A stretch of 64,000 nt of DNA from Delphinus delphis (Eukaryota; Chordata; Mammalia; Artiodactyla; Delphinidae). Made by a program: the position numbers and the translations under genes. Shown here in pieces: positions 21,833 to 33,750 of this stretch; the first letter of the stretch is position 1, and each line of letters starts with the position of its first letter. The notes beneath the pieces were generated by a model that saw only the letters and a list, made by a program, of their open reading frames with translations, did not search any database and was not told the DNA's origin. The stretch covers positions 11,275,501 through 11,339,500 of the forward strand of contig NC_082689.1 in assembly GCF_949987515.2 (NCBI RefSeq). Reading direction: 5' to 3'.

Positions 21833-23701
21833 ATTGGCAATGGTTGCAGGCACATATATGTATTAAAAGCAGATGCTCTCTAGAAGAGTGTCCCTCAATA
21901 CGAGCATCAAAATATTGCCACAGATGAAATTCCACCAAATATGAGTTTATGATTACAAAATCCAAAATCATATAAGGATATAAAATATCATAAGCAAATC
22001 AACTGAAATAATAAACAGCATAATCAGACCAACAAAGGTTTTAAAAGAATTATCAGCATCATTGTGTGGAATTGCTGGATCATGGCAATAATAAAATGCA
22101 AACAGAGTTTTAATCAGTTTTATTATTGCTTTTAAATTCTCTACGGACAATTCTCCCCCTTACTGACTGCACCCAGGACAGACAACTCCCACCACCAGCA
22201 TTCTTATACACCCCCGCTTTGTTTAAGGGTGAATATGTCAAGTGTAGCTACTAAAAAATTAGAAATAGATTACATAATTTATATACAGAAGAGAGGAATA
22301 CAACATATTATGGAAAAATGATAACCCTAAAGAATTCAAGAAAGGAGGGGAGAATTCAGGAGCATGAAAAAATACGAAAAATATAGTAGTAAGAAATAAT
22401 AAACAAGCTCCTAGACTGAACTACCAATTTACAGAAAATAGAGGAGGTACAAGGACTCATTAAATAACATCCAGGGATATCACTCAAAAACACCAGAACC
22501 TGGGAAGCTATGGTTCTTTTCAACAAATAAAATTCAAGGGGATAAGAAAAAGAAGTTGATAGTATCTTAGGGGATCTATCAATCAATTGTCATGTGTGAA
22601 TTTTATTTGAATCCTGATTCATACCAAGAAACTAATCAGGGAAATCTGAACACTGACTAGAGATATTAAAGAATTATTAATGTTTTTAGGTGTGATAGTA
22701 GTTTGTGGTTATGCTTTCATGAGTCCTTATTTTTAAAGATATGCACAAATATTTATTAAGCTATATGATACAGGATTCAAATTAATCTATGAGGGGAAAG
22801 GGTAAGTGCTTGGGGCATTGATGAGACAAGATTGGCTCTGAGCTGGTAATTGATGAAGCCTGGTGATGGATAAATAGGCATTTGTAAACTATTCTGTCCA
22901 CTTTTGTGAACGTTTATAATTTTCTAAAAATTAAATTCAAACAATTTTAAGTTAAATTACCCAGTAAAAAAAAGTAAAATACTAAAAGGTATTGCCAGAC
23001 AGGATTCCAATTATAAATGGAATCATTATAAATGATTCCAAATATATTCTATTTATAGAAAACACATCTAAAATACAAGGACATCTAAGGTTCAAGGGGG
23101 AGATGGGGGAAAGAAAAAATTCACACCATACAAACAAAAAAAATTTTAAGTTACTATAGTTAAATTTTTAAAATATAAAATATAATTAAGGCCTCTTGAT
23201 CTAGACATATAAAGAGAGTCATTAAAACAAGGGCTCAATTATTTCATTAGAAACATACATTAATTCTAAACTTTTATAGGTCTATTAATATAATTTCAAT
23301 GGTTCTAGATGGAAACACTGCCATTTTTTCAAGTATATTACATTCTAGGAAAAGAATAAACTATATATACAGATATAGTAAATATGTACCATATCTGTAT
23401 ATATAACTATATAGTTATAGTTTTAGAATATGTATATATTTGGAGAGTTTCAGAAGCATACAAAGTTAAAATTTACTGAATTCATACTATATAGGCACAC
23501 TTCTATATGCCTTACATGTAACAACTTATTTAATCCTCACAACAAGTGTGTGAGTAGGTATTGTTATTATTCTAATTTTACAAATAAGAAAACCGAGACA
23601 GAGAATCACACCTGCGGAAGCTCTCTCAGCTTGTAGTAAAAAATCATTATATATATTCAGTGTCAGACTTATGTGACTCATTAATGTCCTTTTCTTTTCC
23701 T

Positions 23702-23732
<31 letters not shown>

Positions 23733-24390
23733 GTTTTTAGTTTAGGGGAGTTCATTTTCTGTCATTGTTGGACTTTTCCCAATAATAAGTATTTACATAA
23801 TCTATTCAGCCAAATACAGAAAGGGAAAATGTAGTTCTACTATGAGTCAGAAACTAAACGAATCAGAGGACTCAACTCCTGACAGGAGCCCAGTAACACA
23901 GTTTTAGTCTGGTCTCTCCCACCATGGACTCAGAGGACAGGCTTCCTGAATATGTGTGGTGCTAAAATACATGGTTCTTTAGTGTTTTATCCTAGACTAA
24001 GATACCATGAAAGACAGGACCATCATGAACCTCATCAACATCACATTAAAGCCTCAGCTATTGGCCAGTAAACAGGATACAACCAAAAGATGGAGCTGAT
24101 GAAACTGAAACAAACCATCTGTATGGTCTCAGTGAGCAACTGGGACCCAAAATACCATTTCAATACTTTCAAGTCTGTCCCCAAAATAACATGGAAATCA
24201 GACAACTTGGATCATCCAAGAGCAGGAAGATGAAATATCCTAGAGTGAATGATATATATTAGCTGTCTGTGCCTTACCTCATAAAAGTGTGATTTGTTTT
24301 GATTTGGGTAATACATAAAGAAATACAGAGCACAGGTCCAATACATATTAAGTGATCAATGTGTGATTATTATTATTATACTAGTACTGT
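21833..24390. other. AT-rich intergenic DNA with minor repeats
   Basis: Holds a MIR (23480-23640), an AT-rich palindromic stretch (23350-23420, alternating TATATA and ATAGTTATAG) and a pure T-run (about 23706-23732). No gene seen. Confidence 0.45.
23480..23640 (+). repeat. MIR SINE fragment
   Basis: CAACTTATTTAATCCTCACA, ATTTTACAAATAAGAAAACC and GAGACAGAGAATCAC follow MIR core order. Confidence 0.75.
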
Positions 24391-24392
24391 AT

Positions 24393-25420
24393 ACAGGCAT
24401 AGTTCAGAGATATTGCAGGCTTGGTTCTAAACCGCTTCAGTAAGGTGAATATCAAAATGAAGTGAGTCACATGAATTTTTTGTTTACCAGTGCATATAAA
24501 CGTTATACTGTATTGCACTGTTGATGGCAATGTAAACTGATACAGCCACTATGAGGAAGAGTATGGAAGTTCCTTAAAAAACTAAAAATAGAATTACCAC
24601 ATTACCCAGCAATCCCACTACTGGGCATATACCCTGAGAAAACCATAATTCAAAAAGAGTCATGTACCACAATGTTCATTGCAGCGCTATTTACAATAGC
24701 CAGGACATGGAAACAACCTAAGTGTCCACTGACAGATGAATGGTTAAAGAAGATGTGGCACATATATACAATGGAATATTACTCAGCCATAAAAAGAAAC
24801 GAAATTGAGTTATCTGTAGTGAAGTAGATGGACCCAGAGTCTGTCATACAGAGTGAAGTAAGTCAGAAAGTGAAAAACAAATGCTGTATGCTAACACATA
24901 TATATGGAATCTAAAAAAAAAAAAGGTTCTGATGAAGCTAGGGGCAGGACAGGAATAAAGATGCAGATGTAGAGAATGGACTTGAGGACACCAGGAGGGG
25001 GAAGGGTAAGCTGGGAAAAAGTGAGAGAGTGGCATGGACATATATACACTACCAAATATAAAATAGCTAGTGGGAAGCAGCCACATAGCACAGGGAGATC
25101 AGCTCTGTGCTTTGTGACCACCTAGGGGGGTGGGACAGGGAGGGTGGGAGGGAGGGAGACACAAAAGGGAGGGGATATGGGGATATATGTATATGTATAG
25201 CTGATTCACTTTCTTATACAGCTGATTCACTTTCTTATTACACCATTGTAAAGCAATTATACTCCAATAAAGATGTTTAAAAGAAGTTATACTGTAGTCT
25301 ATTAAATGTGCAATAGTATTGTCTTTAAAAATAATGTACAAATCTTAGATAAAAAATACACTATTGCTAAAAAATGCTACCATGATTGTGAGAAATGCAT
25401 TTGTGAGGGGAGCTCAGCAT
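24393..25420 (+). mobile_element. Tigger-type DNA transposon interrupted by an L1
   Basis: Left end CAGGCATAGTTCAGAGATAT preceded by TA, through GTGAATATCAAAATGAAGTG to 24512; resumes at 25286 with ATACTGTAGTCTATTAAATG, CAATAGTATTGTCTTTAAAA and GCTAAAAAATGCTAC. The two halves are consecutive in the Tigger consensus as I know it and are split by the L1 at 24513-25285. The right end is decayed and its limit is approximate. Confidence 0.75.
24513..25285 (+). mobile_element. 5'-truncated L1 inserted in a Tigger element
   Basis: ORF2 tail plus 3' UTR ending CTCCAATAAAGATG. Target-site duplication GTTATACTGTA at 24502-24512 and 25286-25296, which is Tigger sequence. About 773 bp. Confidence 0.93.
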
Positions 25421-26319
25421 TCTTGAAGAACTCTGTGGTTGCTTTTCTCTGCAGGTCAGAAATTACAGTAGGAGCTGATACCATTGAAATGAGATACTTA
25501 AATGCAATGGAGATAATGGGGTCCTGGGGTAGCAGAGGCCAAGTGCTGTCACTTAATTGCCAAAGACAAGATGGTACGGTTACCACAATGGAGCCAAAGC
25601 AGTGATCAGAATAGCCTAACTCACAGAGACCTGTGGTGTTGGCTAGTTAGCATCCCCAGAAAAGAAACAGATGCACAATCTACTAAATTCTTACTTGATC
25701 TGTCTAAGCAGAGGTGTTCAAATTAATTTTAAGCAACTCAATATTCACTCAACGTTGTAATGGAAAACACTGACATTTGCTTTGTGATAATTTAGAGTCT
25801 GATGTTTTTAGTAGAGTAAAAGCTGCCTGGAAACTAATCCACCCAAGGATAAAAGATGCCTGAAATTTAATCCACCCAGGTGTCTTTAATTTAAGTCCAA
25901 GGCGAATGAGTTTAGGGGTAGTGGGAAGAAATGCTTGGGCATAGGAGGCAGCTCCACTGGGAAAGTTTTCAAAATGTTTCTTCCCAGATTAGATAGAATG
26001 TTGAGACAAATGACTTTATTCTCTACTATAGGCCTTGATCTCTCCCTGCTGTGTGCTGAGTAAACACCTCATATCAATTTTACAATTCACAAATTCTCTC
26101 TTTGATGGTGCCCACATTTATTTTGTTGCTTGAGTTTTTATTTCAACTTGCATATTTTTATTCCCAAGATTTCAGATTGGTTGTTTTGATATCAACCTAT
26201 TCTTATTTCATTTCTACCTGTATTTGCCTCCTAAATTCTTATTCTTTTTTTATGGAAGTCATCCCTTTATTTATCGCCTTGAAAATCCAAAAAAAAATAT
26301 TATTTAAAAGACATTGTCA

Positions 26320-28400
26320 AGAAGAAGTAAAGCTGTCACTGTTTGCAGATGACATGATACTATAAATAGAGAATTCTAAAGATGCTACCAGAAAACTACT
26401 AGAGCTAATCAATGAATTTGGTAAATTAGCAGGATACAAAATTAATGCACAGAAATCTCTTGCAGTGCTATACACTAATGATGAAAAATCTGAAAGTGAA
26501 ACTAAGAAAACACTCCCATTTACCAATGCAACAAAAAGAATAAAATACCTAGGAATAAACCTACCTAAGGAGACAAAAGACTTGTATTCAGAAAATTATA
26601 AGACACTGATGAAAGAAATTAAAGATAATACAAATAGATGGAGAGATATACCATGTTCTTGGATTGGAAGAATCAACATTGTGAAAATGACTCTACTACC
26701 CAAAGCAATCTACAGATTCAATGCAATCCCTATCAAACTACCAATGGCATTTTTCACAGAACTAGAACAAGAAATTTCCCAATTTGTACGGAAACACAAA
26801 AGACCCTGAATAGCCAAAGCAATCTTGAGAAAGAAAAACGGAGCTGGAGGAGTCAGCCTCCCCGACTTCAGACTATACTACAAAGCTACAGTAATCAAGA
26901 CAGTATGGTACTGTCACAAAAACAGAAATATAGATCAATGGAACAGGATAGAAAGCCCAGAGATAAACCCACACACGTATGGTCACCTTATCTTTGATAA
27001 AGGAGGCAAGAATATACAGTGGAGAAAAGACAGCTTCTTCAATAAGTGGTGCTGGGAAAACTGGACAGCTACATGGAAAAGAATGAAATTAGAACACTCC
27101 CTAACACCATACACAAAAATAAACTCAAAATGGATTAAAGACCTAAATGTAAGGCCAGACACTATAAAACTCTTAGAGGAAAACACAGGCAAAACACTCT
27201 ATGACGTAAATCACAGCAAGATCCTTTTTGACCCACCTCCTAGAGAAATGGAAACAAAAACAAAAATAAACAAATGGGACCTAATGAAACTTAAAAGCTT
27301 TTGCACAGCAAAGGAAACCATACACAAGATGAAAAGACAACTCTCAGAATGGGAGAAAGTATTTGCCAATGAAGCAACTGACAAAGGATTAATCTCCAAA
27401 ATTTACAAGCAGCTCATGCAGCTCAATATCAAGAAAACAAACAACCCAATCCAAAAATGGGCAGAAGACCTACATAGACATTTCTCCAAAGATATACAGA
27501 TTGCCAACAAACACATGAAAGGACGCTCAACATCACTAATCATTAGAGAAATACAAAGCAAAACTACAATGAGGTATCACCTCACACCAGTCAGAATGGC
27601 CATCAGCAAAAAATCTACAAACAATAAATGCTGGAGAGGGTGTGGACAAAAGGGAACCCTCTTGCACTGTTGGTGGGAATGTAAATTGATACAGCCACTA
27701 TGGAGAACAGTATGGAGGTTCCTTAAAAAACTACAAATAGAACTACCATACAACCCAGCAATCCCACTACTGGGCATATACCCTGAGAAAACCATAATTT
27801 AAATAGAGTCATGTACCCCAATGTTCATTGCAGCTCTATTTACAACAGCCAGGACATGGAAGCAACCTAAGTGTCCATTGACAGATGAATGGATAAAGAA
27901 GATGTGGCACATATATACAATGGGATATTACTCAGCCATAAAAAGAAATAAAATTGAGTTATTTGTAGTGAGGTGGATGGACCTAGAGTCTGTCATACAG
28001 AGTGAAGTAAGTCAGAAAGAGGAAAACAAATACTGTATGTTAACACATATATATGGAATTTAAAAACAAATGGTCATGAAGACCTACTAGAGAATGGGCT
28101 TGAGGACACGGGGAGGGGGAAGGGTAAGCTGGGACGAAGTGAGAGAGTAGCATGGACATATATACACTACCAAATGTAAAATAGATAGCTAGTGGGAAGC
28201 AGCCGCATAGCACAGGGAGATCAGCTCGGTGCTTTGTGTCCACCTAGAGGGGTGGGATAAGGGAGGGTGGGAGGGAGATGCAAGAGTGAAGAGATATGGG
28301 AACATATGTATATGTATAACTGATTCACTTTGTTATAAAGCAGAAACTAACACACTACTGTAAAGCAATTATACTCCAATAAAGATGTTAAAAAAAAAAA
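26320..28400 (+). mobile_element. 5'-truncated L1 with ORF2 C-terminal half
   Basis: About 2.1 kb, flanked by AAAAGACATTGTCA (26306) and AAAAGACATTGCCA (28399). It starts inside reverse transcriptase just before the catalytic FADD motif (LFADDMIL, about 26338-26362). One frame runs to the natural ORF2 end at 28061-28063 with only three in-frame stops (26363 TAA, 26807 TGA, 27800 TAA) and no frameshift, so the copy is young. The C-terminal part has the usual DEWIKKMWHIYTMGYYSAIK segment. A 3' UTR and A-tail follow. It cannot be autonomous because the promoter, ORF1 and the endonuclease are missing. Confidence 0.95.
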
Positions 28401-28497
28401 AAGACATTGCCAGTTCTATAAAGTCAATTTCATCTGAAATGAATTCATGTCCTAAGTTTTATTTCATTGTTCTTTCTCAGCATTAGATGTTTCCAAA

Positions 28498-29060
28498 TGT
28501 GTATTAGTTATTTATTACTGCATAACAAATTACTACAACACTTTATGACTTAAAAAGCACACGTTGATTATCTCACAGTTTCTGAGTCAGGAATCTGGGT
28601 ACAGCTTAACTGGGTGCTCTGCTTCAGAGTCTCTTACAGGCTGCAGTCAAGGTATTGACTGGGCTGTGGTCCCCTCATAGCTTGTCTGGGTCAGGATCCA
28701 TTTCAAGTTCATGTGACTGTTGGCATAATTCAGTTCTTTGTGGGCCATTGAGCCGAGGTCTTCAATCCTTTGCTGGCTGTTGACTGAAGACCATCCTCAA
28801 TTCCGTGCCATGTGGGTCTCTGCAACATGGCAGCTTGCTTCATCAAAGTGTACAAGACAAGAAATCAAGAGTCAGCTTGAAGATGGAAGTTACAGACTTT
28901 ATGACCTAATCAAGGAAGTGACATCCTACGATTTGTGTGGCATTGTGGTCATTAGCCGTTAGATCCAACCAATACTCAAGAGAAGGTGATTTCACAAGTG
29001 TGTCAACACCTGGAGGCAAGGATCATTGGGTGCCATTTTAGAGGCTCCTACTACAAAGAG
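28498..29060 (-). repeat. MLT1-like LTR (ERVL-MaLR)
   Basis: Begins GTATTAGTTATTTATTACTG, CATAACAAATTACTACAACA, CTTAAAAAGCAC and TTATCTCACAGTTTCTGAG, the reverse complement of the 3' end of MLT1-type LTRs; continues with GGCTGCAGTCAAGGTATTG. Diverged solo LTR, no internal genes. Confidence 0.7.
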
Positions 29061-29272
29061 TGTTTGAAACTTGTTTGCAGACTTACTTAAAGTGAGAGGT
29101 GTTGTGGTTTTGTTTTCATTTCTTTCTCTTCTCACCCCAACTCCCCACACCCTGCTTCTTCCTGTCTGGAAGTTTTGTAGTTATCTTTCCTGCCCCACCC
29201 CCAGGACCCATCCCATAGCAGTCGTGGGATATCATAGATTATCCTCAAACCACAGATGATTTAAGTCAATCT

Positions 29273-29378
29273 GTGGTCTCAAATGCGGCATATACACTAA
29301 AACTGGAATGATACAGAGATGATTAGCATGGCCCCTGTGCAAGGATGACATGCAAAGTCATGGAACATTTCATATTTA
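29273..29378 (+). pseudogene. U6 snRNA pseudogene
   Basis: Closely resembles the spliceosomal U6 snRNA: CATATACACTAAAACTGGAA, GATACAGAGATGATTAGC, ATGGCCCCTGTGCAAGGATG, ACATGCAAAGTCATGGAAC, ending CATATTT. Substitutions are present in the ACAGAGA-flanking region and the 5' hairpin is degraded. No upstream TATA/PSE arrangement of a pol III type 3 promoter is evident, so it is a retro-copy. A CHR SINE begins only 13 bp downstream. Confidence 0.88.
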
Positions 29379-29391
29379 AAAGAATAAGAGG

Positions 29392-29605
29392 GGCTTCCCT
29401 GGTGGCGCAGTGGTTGGGAGTCCGCCTGCCAATGCAGGGGACACGGGTTCATGCCCCGGTCCGGGAAGATCCCACGTGCCGCGGAGCAGCTGGGCCCATG
29501 AGCCATGGCCGCTGAGCCTGCGCGTCCGGAGCCTGTGCTCCGCAACGGGAGAGGCCACAACAGTGAGAGGCCCGCGTACCGCAAAAAAAAAAAAAAAAAA
29601 AAAAA
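29392..29605 (+). repeat. CHR-type SINE
   Basis: Full-length with ~27 bp A-tail. Perfect target duplication AAAAGAATAAGAGG at 29378-29391 and 29606-29619. Inserted immediately 3' of the U6 pseudogene. Confidence 0.96.
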
Positions 29606-29611
29606 AAAAGA

Positions 29612-30260
29612 ATAAGAGGGGGAAGGGGAGGGGAGAGGAAGAAGAAGAGGAGAAGCAGGAGGAAAAGATTTGCCATCTCAGAACTGTGTCCATCCTCCAG
29701 TCTCTCTGGTGGACAATAATTTAGAAGCCACAGCCCCAGGCAGCAAGGAGCAGTAGATATTTTTCAAGACCCAAGAGGACCCACCCTGGCACCTAACCTT
29801 GAAAGTGAGCGTGGCTCTGGTCTCCCATCTCATGTGGGATATCTAGTCTCTGCTATCATATCCCCAGTCTCTTAATAGCCCATTTTCAGGCCCAGAACCC
29901 GACAAGGCCACGGCTACAGCCTTGCGTACTGCATTCTCATTCTGTGTCTTCTCCATGGGGATATTTATCTTGATTTTGAGTCCAGCTATACTATTAACTT
30001 ATTTTATGTTATCCACACTAGATCTTTTTTTGCTTTTTTGAACATAGAGGTTGCATCAATGTGAAAATACTGAACCACTGCTATCCAAAATCTCAGCCTA
30101 CGATCTCTACTCCTTATAAAACAGCAGAATCTCCACAATTGGAGAAAGTTGTAGAGAAGAACCAGAAAAAGAAAAAAGGAAAGGAAAAGGAGGGGAAAGA
30201 AGAGGAGAGGGAAAGAAGAGAATAGAAAGGTAAGGAAAAAGAAAAGAAGCGGTTACCCTG
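29612..30260 (+). other. Intergenic DNA with two purine-rich tracts
   Basis: Polypurine stretches at about 29606-29668 and 30155-30250 (GA/AAG-rich, nearly free of pyrimidines on the + strand). No gene seen between them. Confidence 0.6.
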
Positions 30261-31300
30261 TTGCTTTTAATTAAATTGAAAGAGTGGGGGAAAAGTCTTC
30301 CTCCTGGAAAAAATGCATTGAAAACCCCCTTTCCCCTTGGCTTCCTTTCATCAGGACTTCATTTCACTTATTACTTTTGCTAAAGATAGCTGAGAAGACA
30401 GAGGCATTGGGAGAGTTTGTGGCAATCTAATGTGTTTTATTTTAAAATGTTTCAATATCTTTTATTGAATGTTGCCGTGTACTGAAAAAATTGAAAACTT
30501 CATACACAGAGAATAGGAAGAGGAGAAGAAACAGATTGAATATGTCGGTAAAAGAAACCCGTCAAAAGCCCAAGTGGTCTTAGTCCCACCACTGAATTCT
30601 GTATTTGGGTCCTGAAGGGAATGGCCTTGTTCGGTTTGTGGACCAGCTGCTGATGGGCCATGTCATGTTGCATCAGTGAAACAGGGAAGAGGCTGCACGC
30701 GTGGGTATAAGGGAGGGAGGAGTCACTGAGGCAAAGTGCTGCTTCACTGGGAGGAGAGGTTAGTCCCCCCTGACCTGGCAGAGCTTCCTATCCGACCTTT
30801 GCTTGTGATGCTGCCGCTGTGAGGGTTTTAAAGGCTTTGTTCAAAGATAAATTCTCTCAAGTTTCAGAACAGACAAACCAGGATTCAGTGTGCTCAAATA
30901 CAACGAAGACAAAAAGAATGTTTTCTTATGGGCATCTAGTTTTCATTTTATTAGGAAATTTGGACAATATTCTGTGATAACTAAGAACACAAAAGGAAAA
31001 AAAGAAAAGAAAACCATGCATGAGGACAGGCAAAAACAGAGCAAAGATGGAGCTGAATGGCAGTCAGTTGGATGTATTCATATCCATAAAACCAAACATT
31101 AGGAATCATGATTTTTGTTCAGCTGAGTTTACTGATTTGCACAGTTACTCAGGTGCTGGGCTGCATACCTATTTTTTCCATTAGATGTTTCCTATTAGTT
31201 TGGAAACTTTGCAGATGGGAAGACTTGAGGTACAAAAGAAAGCCAGGAAGAGTCCAGGACCATAGAATGGAGGAAAAACAAGCAGAATGGGAAGGAGGGA
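30260..31300. other. Intergenic DNA, no gene recognised
   Basis: Includes a GGGTATAAGGGAGG phrase at about 30704 that resembles the SCYGR-type TATA context, but no Cys-rich frame follows it. Otherwise nothing identified. Confidence 0.35.
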
Positions 31301-31319
31301 AGTCTTACCAACAGAATGG

Positions 31320-31502
31320 GTACCAGCAGCACCAGCCCATCTGGCAGCAGCATTGCTTCCGGCAGCAGCCCTTCTGCTGGCAGCAGCCCTTCCACCGCCA
31401 CAGCTGCCCACGGTGTCGGGAGAGAGGACTCGGGAGAGGTAAGGAGGGAGACCCAGGAGGGGAGGGAGGTCTGATGCCGCCTTCTACGAAGCCCTTATGT
31501 AC
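31320..31502 (-). pseudogene. SCYGR/KRTAP28-like Cys-Gly-rich gene, remnant copy A (internally deleted)
   Basis: On the - strand, a TATA-like GTACATAAGGG (about 31492-31502) is followed by a leader containing GGCGGCATCAGACCTCCC, then ACCGTGGGCAGCTGTGGC (GTG at 31411-31409 where a start ATG is expected). One frame gives GSCGGG; after a one-base shift another gives KGCCQQKGCCRKQCCCQMG, the C-terminal repeat of small cysteine/glycine-rich hair-type proteins. Compared with copy B at 33.8 kb, the central ~160 nt (CCP-type repeats) are missing. The start, the middle and the frame are all damaged, so this is a pseudogene. Family assignment (SCYGR, formerly KRTAP28, which lies at human 2q36.3) is from composition and location. 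Confidence 0.68.
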
Positions 31503-32079
31503 CATCTTGGGAGAAGGGGGAGGGAGCAACCCAGGACTCCTGACCAGTGGTCACTCCCTCGTTGTTGCCATTGCAGATTCCAAATGGGGTTGTCTGGGGT
31601 TATTCCTTGTTTACATTCTTATGGACTATATTTGACCCAATACATTTGCTAATTTTAGCTTTTCTCTTTAAAGTCATTTTAGAAACAAACCAAGAAATGC
31701 TAACATGTTGGAAGGGATCTTCATTTTCACAGAAACACAGCTGAATCTTTGAGATTTTGAATCAAGAAGGCACTTGATTACTACCAGCTCCTGTTCCGTT
31801 TCTCCTCAATGGTTTTCTCTCCAAATATTCAGTTGAAATCACCCTGCTTTAACAGTAACTTCGAGATGCAGATGAGTAAATATGAATATACAAATTGAAG
31901 AAGCCATTCTCTTTCACAAGTTTCCCATTTGTTACTATTGTGTGCCTTCCACCTCATTAAATTGGCCATTTTCGTTCTTGTGAAGTTACATGTTCACGGC
32001 TATATTTCCAAAATTTTTGGAATGAAATGAAAATAAAATTTGTAAATGAAATGACCCTCTTTTCTTTTTTAACCTCAAA

Positions 32080-32490
32080 AGTTGTCTATTAAAAGCCTGG
32101 ATCCAAAGCTCTCCTCTCTCACTCTGCAATCTTTCCCTTAGTGCTCACATCCACACCCATGGTTTCCACTTCCACATGTATATGCCTGGACTCGTTCCTT
32201 CAGTGTGCACGTCCAGCTTGGCATCTTCTCCAGACTCCGAACTTAGCCAACTTGCAGTCCAGCTTCTCCCTGCAGGTATCTCAGAGGCACTTCCAGTGTC
32301 AATTGCCCCAGACTCAAGTCCTAATCTTCTCTGCCCACCCCACCCCCACAAAAAGTAAATTTCTCCACTGTTCCTTACCCATCGAACTGGCAATCTATTA
32401 AAAAAGTCATCTTTGAATCCTTCCTTTCTCTCAACCCGTATCTAGTCTTTCACCAAATTCTGTTGATTCTGCCTCTTTAAAAGCTCTCAC
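32080..32490 (+). repeat. Ancient L2-like LINE fragment
   Basis: CAAGTCCTAATCTTCTCTGC, TGAATCCTTCCTTTCTCTCA and TTCACCAAATTCTGTTGATT follow the order of a common mammalian L2-like 3' repeat. The various short ORFs in it are spurious. Confidence 0.5.
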
Positions 32491-33750
32491 ACCTATTCCC
32501 ATATCTCTGCTCCACTGTGCTGCTCTCCCCTGTACAAGCACCCCCTGAGCAGCTGAAATGCTCTCTGGTCCACATACCACAGAAATGGTTTGGGATCATT
32601 GACAACACCACAATCAGCCCTGGGGACGACACAGCATTTCCTCTCACTCAAATTCCTGAAGAACAATCTTACCAGATTGGCAAAATGGGTTCTGAACAGC
32701 AAGCCTGTTGCAAATGAAGCTTGGGGGAAAGTCAGCCACCAAACATCCCCACCAAGGTCTCTGAAGTCTCAGTGATGGCTAGAGATGCTCCTACACCAGC
32801 TTGTGTGATGAACAGCCCACTTGCACTTCCATTTTTCCTACCTTATATTTTTACAGCTTCCATGTTGGTCACCAACCCTCAAATCTCACCAGGATCCACA
32901 ACTACATGCTTTACCTCATAGCCAGAGTCCTTTTTTTCCTAACTTCCCCTGCATCTCTGGCCTCTGCCCCTGCACTCCTCAGGGTACCTGCCCTGCTCTC
33001 AGAATCACCTAAGTCAGGCTACTTAGCATAGTGTTTCTCTCAGACATCAACTGATGTCGTATCATCAAAGACAAAATTAGTTCCTCATCCAAAGCTAAAC
33101 ATACCAAGAACTACATCATCAAAATTCAGACTCGTCAGAGGATGTATTTCTGTTTTTAAAATAATCATTACAGCCTGGGTGTGAGAAGACAAATCACAAT
33201 GGTATGCTTCAGATGAAGAGGTAAAGAATAAAAGCTTCTAGCCTCAGCAGTTCCTACTGGTCACAAAGCATAATCATGGCCTCTGGCCTTGGCGGTGGAC
33301 TTTGACTCTGTTGCCATTTTCACATCCCCATCTCCCAACGTCACTTTATTGCAAACTCTTTGAGGTCAAAGATTATACCTTAAACTTCACTGTACTGACC
33401 CCCTTGGAAGGTCACAGACCACCTGGCCTAGGGGCTGTCCAATGATGGGTATGGTCTGCAGACCCCTGACAACCCACACACACAGTAATGTTCCCTGGGC
33501 AGTGAGGGATGATGGAGAAGTCTGCCCATCCCTGTTGACAGCCCGGTTCCCAGCATGCTTCCCTAGAACTTTTAGGCCTTTTCAAATTGCATTGGAATAT
33601 AGTTTTATGAAAAAATTATCAAAACTGAAAATGTGATAAAGACAAAGATATCTAAAAGGGAAGTAATAAGAGATGATGGATTCTTCCATGTAAATCAAGC
33701 TAAATAGCAACAGGGAAATGGTCATGTGTCTTCCCTCTCCTGTCCCCAGA

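Noticed and set aside
26825..27802. 325-codon ORF as a host gene
   Set aside because: It is the C-terminal part of L1 ORF2 between two stops.
29273..29378. Functional U6 snRNA gene
   Set aside because: Substitutions in conserved positions, degraded 5' hairpin and no upstream pol III promoter elements seen.
30700..30830. Third SCYGR-like copy after a GGTATAAGGG
   Set aside because: No Cys/Gly-rich frame or shared leader downstream of the TATA-like word.
31108..31635. 175-codon ORF on the + strand, Gln/His-rich
   Set aside because: Antisense reading of the Cys-rich repeats of SCYGR-like copy A.
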